From NCBI GenBank assembly GCA_007116425.1, contig SKIL01000229.1, positions 1 to 17,639 of the forward strand: DNA of 17,639 nt, written 5' to 3'. The notes below the pieces were generated by a model. The model had not been told where the DNA came from. It did not search any database and saw only the letters and a list, made by a program, of their open reading frames with translations. This DNA is from Bacteriovoracaceae bacterium. GTDB lineage: Bacteria; Bdellovibrionota; Bacteriovoracia; Bacteriovoracales; Bacteriovoracaceae. Shown one piece after another: positions 14,164 through 17,639 of the stretch. The position numbers were made by a program, and so were the translations under genes. Each line of letters begins with the position of its first letter. Within the stretch, counting starts at the first letter, position 1.

Positions 14164-17100
14164 ATGATACCAAGAAGAACCTATACTTCACTCATTTTTT
14201 TTATCGCCTCCTGGCTTGTTTTACCAGGACTCCTTTTTGCAAATGACAATCCAAGTACTTACGAGATTTATCAGCGTTTGAGAGAGAGCGCGCATACCCA
14301 TGAGCCTATGCCTGTAAGGGTGGCAAGAACCAGAGAGTTTGTGAACTCTGGTCTTGTGACTTATGGTGCCGAGAAAGAGGGATCTTCTGCTCGTTTGGTG
14401 AGAGTTGCAGGCCCTGATGCCGAGTCTTTTTTAGATGCTGTTCAGTCTACAGATGAACTCTCGCAAGAGAGATTTTTGAGGGCCTTTTTTAGCGAGATGC
14501 TTTCCGCCCAAAAAATCGAAGTAGAGACTAATGAGGGAAAAATTATTAGGGCCAGTATTGGCTTTAATCATATGGATGATATTTCTAGGGCTTCTTCTGA
14601 AGAGCTTAATTTGGCCTTTGAGCGCTGGATGGCCCAAACCTCGGATTCTCCCTATTCATTTATGAATTTGAGTTTGCGCCGAAAGCTCTATTATGGAGAA
14701 CTTCCGGGTATGGAGGAAATACTAGAGAGTCTTAATGACTTTAATCGCATGCAGTGGAAGGCGCTTTTGGGAGAGTCCGAATCATTTATTATGGGGGTTC
14801 AGTCTCAAGTTACAGTAGAGAATGGTTGGGAGATTAATTTTAGGCCGCAAAAGTCTTATGGTGAATTTGAGCGCATGATTTTGTGGTTCAGACAGATTAT
14901 GGGGAGTAAAAATGAGTTATTTGAATCTCCTGGCCATCATCGCTTGGTTTTTCCGAGGCCAGAAATACTAGCTCCTTATGATCGAATTGCTTTTAATCAA
15001 GGCATGGCCGAAATGTATAAAAATGCCCAGGCCTATGTTGTCTTGCGGGGGATTCGTGGCAAGACAGGGATTAATATGGGTCAGTATAAGTTTATGATGG
15101 CCGATACTCACATGGATTTATTGAATCGACGAGCCAATGATATCTTTAGACTTGAGCAAGATTATATTGCACCCAATACGATGTCCCTAGAAATGCGGGC
15201 GGGAACTAAAGATCCAGAAGTTCAGCGCTTTGTTCAGCAAGTTGTAACTGCAAGGGTGGCAAATCAAGATTTTGCTGACCTTGCTCGAAATGAGTCATGG
15301 ACTCTCTTATCACATCAAAATGTGGTCGGAGGATACCCGCTTTTAAATCCTGAGTTTCCCGAGCATTTAGTCTATGGCCATAAAGAAACGGCCAAACGAT
15401 TTAAACTTTCAAAAAGTATTGTCAAAAAAGCTTTTGAAAATTTGTCTTCGATTGAGAGGCGTCCTCAGTACGGTGACGTCAAAAGAGTTTTTCTGCTTCC
15501 AGAGTTTTGGGTACCACTTTGGAATTGGGAAAATGCTCCGTATGTGTCTGAGACAAAGAAAGGTTTACTCAAAGATTTGACCCGCAACTTTCTCAAAAAT
15601 ATTGCTGAGTTGGAAAACCCCACAGAAAGACAGGTTCAAGAGATCTTAAGTGATTGGGTTAAGATTTCAAACCTTGATAAGGATATAGAAAACTATTTAA
15701 GGCCTAAGCCTATATTAGAGTCTGTTGAGAGTTTTCGTCCTCATGATTTTAATTTGAGGGCCTCTGGGGGAAGTCGCTCGGCGCGCGTTATTGATGTGAA
15801 TCAAGTTGATCTTGGGCTCGAGTACACGGCCCGCTTTCCCATTCAAAACGATCTTCTCTTTACTGAACAGATACTTCCCGATGGGAAATTTCATTGGCTC
15901 TCGACGGCTTATGATTTAAAAAAGTCTGAGAGGAAAAAAGTTTTATTGGATGTGGCCAATGCTTTGGCAGAGGAGTTGGGAGCCGATTCTACTCGAATTC
16001 GGGAGCTTAAAGATGTGAGCTCTCACGGTCATGGATTGGGGATCGCATTTGAAATTTTAGATACAAAAAATCGCAAATGGAGAGTTGAGTGGGACGGAAT
16101 TGGTCGAAGTTATAATCGTAAAGGAAATATTATTCAGAGGTCTCAAAGGGGGGGGCATATTGAGGTTGTGACGCCTAAGTTTCGGCCAGAGTTAGATGAA
16201 ATTCATGCAATATACCGAGCGTTCGAACGGACAAATACATTTCCCAATTTTTCGCTTGGTGGGGGACATATTAATATCGATCTGGCGGTGTTTGCAGATC
16301 GACCAAGAGAGCTGGCCCGCTTCCTTACTCTTTTCCATCAGTACCGGGACATTATAGCATTGATGTATCAGCATCCTAAGCGGCTTCTGGCGGCCGAAGC
16401 GACTGAGGTTTCACCTCATCTTTCTCGCGCCCTTGCCGACTTTAAGGGAACAGAGGCAGAACTTAAAAAACTGCTCTATAACGAAAGGTATTTTAATACG
16501 CGAGTGGGGCGTAAAACTCGCTATGTTCAGCTCGACCTTTCAGCTTATTTTCAAGACATAATTCCAGCAAAATATATTCACGCTGATTTTGATATCGGAA
16601 ATCCGAGCACCCCCTGGCGTCAACAATTTAGAGTGGATCCCAATGTTCGCAAGATGGAATTCCGTCTTTTTGGGGCGCCCGAAACCGCGCAAGAGTCCGC
16701 ATTGCAAATTCGTTTAATCAGGGCCTTGCTCGATCGTGCTCTTAACACCGATGATCCACTTGAGGCGAGAGTGGCCAACGTCGATCTAGAGAGATTTAAG
16801 GCCAGTCCACAGATGGCACTTCAACGCTTAAAGCAAATGACCAATGATCTCGGTCTAGACTTTGAAGAATATCGGCCGGCCATGGCCAGAGGACTAGATC
16901 AATTAGATTCGTATATGAATTCCATTCATTATAAAACATTTGATCAAAGGGTCGCCCTTTATCCTAAATATGAGAAATGGGCCCCGGCCGTTGAGCCTAG
17001 ATCTAGCTCTCGTGCCCTTAGTTCTGAAAATAGAAAATGGGGCAAAAATATTGTGCCAGAAGCAAAGAAATTAATGGAATTGCGCAAAGAGGCCAGAAAT

Positions 17101-17211
17101 AAAGCCGCTCATCTGCGAAAAAGTCCAGGCCTAGTGCGTAAGGATGTTAAGCTGGCCCGAGTTGATGCTAAGTGCAAAGATATTGTGAATTTTCTCTTAC
17201 ATTTAAATTGA
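14164..17211 (+). CDS. Exported amidoligase-like protein with two related modules, 1015 aa
   Basis: The N-terminus (MIPRRTYTSLIFFIASWLVL, then LLFANDN) is a signal peptide. Residues about 545-860 follow the motif order of the amidoligase family of glutamine-synthetase-like COOH-NH2 ligases: GLEYTARFP (Glu553), WRVEWDG (Asp644), HIEVVTPKF (Glu667), GGGHINIDL (His702) and MEFRLFGAP (Glu832, Arg834). Such enzymes join a carboxylate to an amine using ATP. The N-terminal half has weaker echoes: EINFRPQ (223-229), GHHRLVF (257-263) and SLEMRAGT (341-348), suggesting a degenerate second copy. About 150 C-terminal residues are basic and helical. ATG with GGAAGG 8 nt upstream. ATP is not expected outside the cytoplasm, so an exported ligase is odd; it may be inactive or a binding protein. 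The TGA stop is part of a mobile-element-like repeat. Substrate unknown. Confidence 0.75.
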   Translation: MIPRRTYTSLIFFIASWLVLPGLLFANDNPSTYEIYQRLRESAHTHEPMPVRVARTREFVNSGLVTYGAEKEGSSARLVRVAGPDAESFLDAVQSTDELSQERFLRAFFSEMLSAQKIEVETNEGKIIRASIGFNHMDDISRASSEELNLAFERWMAQTSDSPYSFMNLSLRRKLYYGELPGMEEILESLNDFNRMQWKALLGESESFIMGVQSQVTVENGWEINFRPQKSYGEFERMILWFRQIMGSKNELFESPGHHRLVFPRPEILAPYDRIAFNQGMAEMYKNAQAYVVLRGIRGKTGINMGQYKFMMADTHMDLLNRRANDIFRLEQDYIAPNTMSLEMRAGTKDPEVQRFVQQVVTARVANQDFADLARNESWTLLSHQNVVGGYPLLNPEFPEHLVYGHKETAKRFKLSKSIVKKAFENLSSIERRPQYGDVKRVFLLPEFWVPLWNWENAPYVSETKKGLLKDLTRNFLKNIAELENPTERQVQEILSDWVKISNLDKDIENYLRPKPILESVESFRPHDFNLRASGGSRSARVIDVNQVDLGLEYTARFPIQNDLLFTEQILPDGKFHWLSTAYDLKKSERKKVLLDVANALAEELGADSTRIRELKDVSSHGHGLGIAFEILDTKNRKWRVEWDGIGRSYNRKGNIIQRSQRGGHIEVVTPKFRPELDEIHAIYRAFERTNTFPNFSLGGGHINIDLAVFADRPRELARFLTLFHQYRDIIALMYQHPKRLLAAEATEVSPHLSRALADFKGTEAELKKLLYNERYFNTRVGRKTRYVQLDLSAYFQDIIPAKYIHADFDIGNPSTPWRQQFRVDPNVRKMEFRLFGAPETAQESALQIRLIRALLDRALNTDDPLEARVANVDLERFKASPQMALQRLKQMTNDLGLDFEEYRPAMARGLDQLDSYMNSIHYKTFDQRVALYPKYEKWAPAVEPRSSSRALSSENRKWGKNIVPEAKKLMELRKEARNKAAHLRKSPGLVRKDVKLARVDAKCKDIVNFLLHLN

Positions 17212-17235
17212 AACTGCCCCACTACAGTGGGGTTG
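17208..17235 (+). repeat. Left inverted terminal repeat
   Basis: Starts TTGAAACTG; contains the hairpin CCCCAC-TACA-GTGGGG (17217-17232) and ends TTG. The inverted partner is at 17385-17412. Both differences between the copies fall in the 4-nt hairpin loop. Confidence 0.8.
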
Positions 17236-17384
17236 CTGTACTATCAGGGGCTTATCAGGACCCTCTTGGAGTTCTTTGCGGCCAGCTCTGGCGCATAATC
17301 TACTGCGATAAAGTTGGGCATCCCAAGAAAAACACCCAAAACAGATCAAAATAAACTGTAAAATACAGAGGTTCAATATAAACA

Positions 17385-17412
17385 CAACCCCACGATAGTG
17401 GGGCAGTTTCAA
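17385..17412 (-). repeat. Right inverted terminal repeat
   Basis: Starts CAA; contains the hairpin CCCCAC-GATA-GTGGGG (17388-17403) and ends GCAGTTTCAA, the reverse complement of the left end apart from two loop bases. Confidence 0.8.
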
Positions 17413-17527
17413 AAACATGAAGAAATTACCGGAAGGTCTTTAGAATTAATGCGGTGAAGCTCTTTATTTGGTATTATGCGTTAGCTTGTGAGTATGTATT
17501 AACAAAGACTTACAAGTTGGAGGTTTC
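17413..17527 (+). other. Leader region of the shikimate-kinase-like gene
   Basis: This stretch between the inverted-repeat element and the last gene is AT-rich and contains no open frame of note. It ends in GGAGG (17519-17523), the ribosome binding site of the following gene. Possible -10 boxes (TATTAT at 17472-17477, TATGTA at 17493-17498) lack good -35 partners, so no promoter is called. Confidence 0.5.
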
Positions 17528-17639
17528 ATGTTGGTGGCCCTAACTGGTTTTATGGGAAGCGGAAAATCTACTCTGATGAATCGGCTAAAAGGAGCAGAGG
17601 GGTGGACCTTTCTCGATCTCGATCAAGAAATTTTAAAGC
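17528..17639 (+). CDS. aroK: Shikimate kinase-like P-loop kinase, N-terminal part (cut by window end)
   Basis: The first 37 codons encode a strand and Walker A loop LTGFMGSGKSTL followed by a second strand with FLDLD, the arrangement of shikimate kinase, where the Asp after the second strand binds magnesium and shikimate. Shikimate kinase phosphorylates shikimate at the 3-hydroxyl in aromatic amino acid synthesis. The ATG has GGAGG 4 nt upstream. With the rest of the protein missing, related small-molecule kinases such as gluconate kinases remain possible; GFMGSGKST with DLD favours AroK. Confidence 0.65.
   Translation, partial: MLVALTGFMGSGKSTLMNRLKGAEGWTFLDLDQEILK

Larger units (their letters stand above)
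17208..17412. mobile_element. 205-bp MITE- or BIME-like element with 28-bp inverted ends
   Basis: The two ends are inverted copies matching at 26 of 28 positions, and flanking AAA triplets (17205-17207 and 17413-17415) could be a 3-bp target duplication, although AAA is weak evidence in AT-rich DNA. The 149-bp interior has no convincing gene. Ends beginning TTGAAACTGCCCC loosely recall IS3-type termini (TGAACTGCCCC-like), but each end also forms a CCCCAC/GTGGGG hairpin as in REP/BIME sequences. It abuts the amidoligase-like gene and supplies its stop codon. Confidence 0.6.

Noticed and set aside
17217..17403. Two GTGGGG/CCCCAC palindromes as a start of a CRISPR array
   Set aside because: Only two copies, inverted rather than direct, and no regular spacers or cas genes.
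17172..17418. Two short frames over the inverted-repeat element, both containing KLPHY-x-GV
   Set aside because: The shared peptide arises only because the two inverted ends are read in the same frame from opposite strands; no ribosome binding site or family.

Overview
The window looks like chromosomal DNA from a low-GC Bdellovibrionota-type bacterium (Bacteriovorax/Halobacteriovorax-like). This is inferred from the moderate AT-richness, the order rpmF-fabH-fabD-fabG-acpP-fabF-glyA-nrdR-nusB (a reduced form of an arrangement I recall from former Deltaproteobacteria), several exported proteins without recognisable families, and very tight gene packing. No sequence search was possible, so the lineage is a best guess. 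TTG and GTG starts are common (nrdR and greB on TTG; fabH, nusB and probably the gene ending at 1815 on GTG).

Layout. 1-273 is the 3' end of a CheW-like gene on the + strand. Its stop codon overlaps the stop of a convergent minus-strand group made of def (peptide deformylase), a membrane-anchored protein and a secreted protein, the last two of unknown function. From about 3909 to 6173 a + strand cluster encodes a low-molecular-weight tyrosine phosphatase, GreB, a DUF6165-like protein and a SAM-dependent methyltransferase. The first three overlap by 4 nt and are probably translationally coupled. It converges, with one base to spare, on a minus-strand group nrdR-nusB-unknown (7629 to 6175).

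7630-7854 holds a candidate 25-residue membrane peptide on the + strand with its own promoter and ribosome binding site. From 13940 down to 7855 the minus strand carries rpmF, a hairpin terminator or attenuator, then fabH-fabD-fabG-acpP-fabF-glyA. This is the fatty-acid initiation and elongation set: malonyl transfer by FabD, condensation by FabH and FabF, first reduction by FabG, all on the carrier AcpP. It ends with serine hydroxymethyltransferase. plsX, usually between rpmF and fabH, is absent.

Divergent from rpmF, 14164-17211 encodes a 1015-residue protein with a signal peptide. Its C-terminal half carries motifs of the amidoligase (glutamine-synthetase-like COOH-NH2 ligase) fold, and its N-terminal half seems to hold a degenerate copy of the same module. 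Directly after it, and supplying its stop codon, lies a 205-bp element with 28-bp inverted terminal repeats that each fold into a hairpin (MITE- or BIME-like). The window ends in the first 37 codons of a shikimate-kinase-like gene.

The most unusual items are the exported two-module amidoligase-like protein, the 205-bp inverted-repeat element abutting it, the 25-residue membrane ORF, and a strong excess of the tetranucleotide GGCC.
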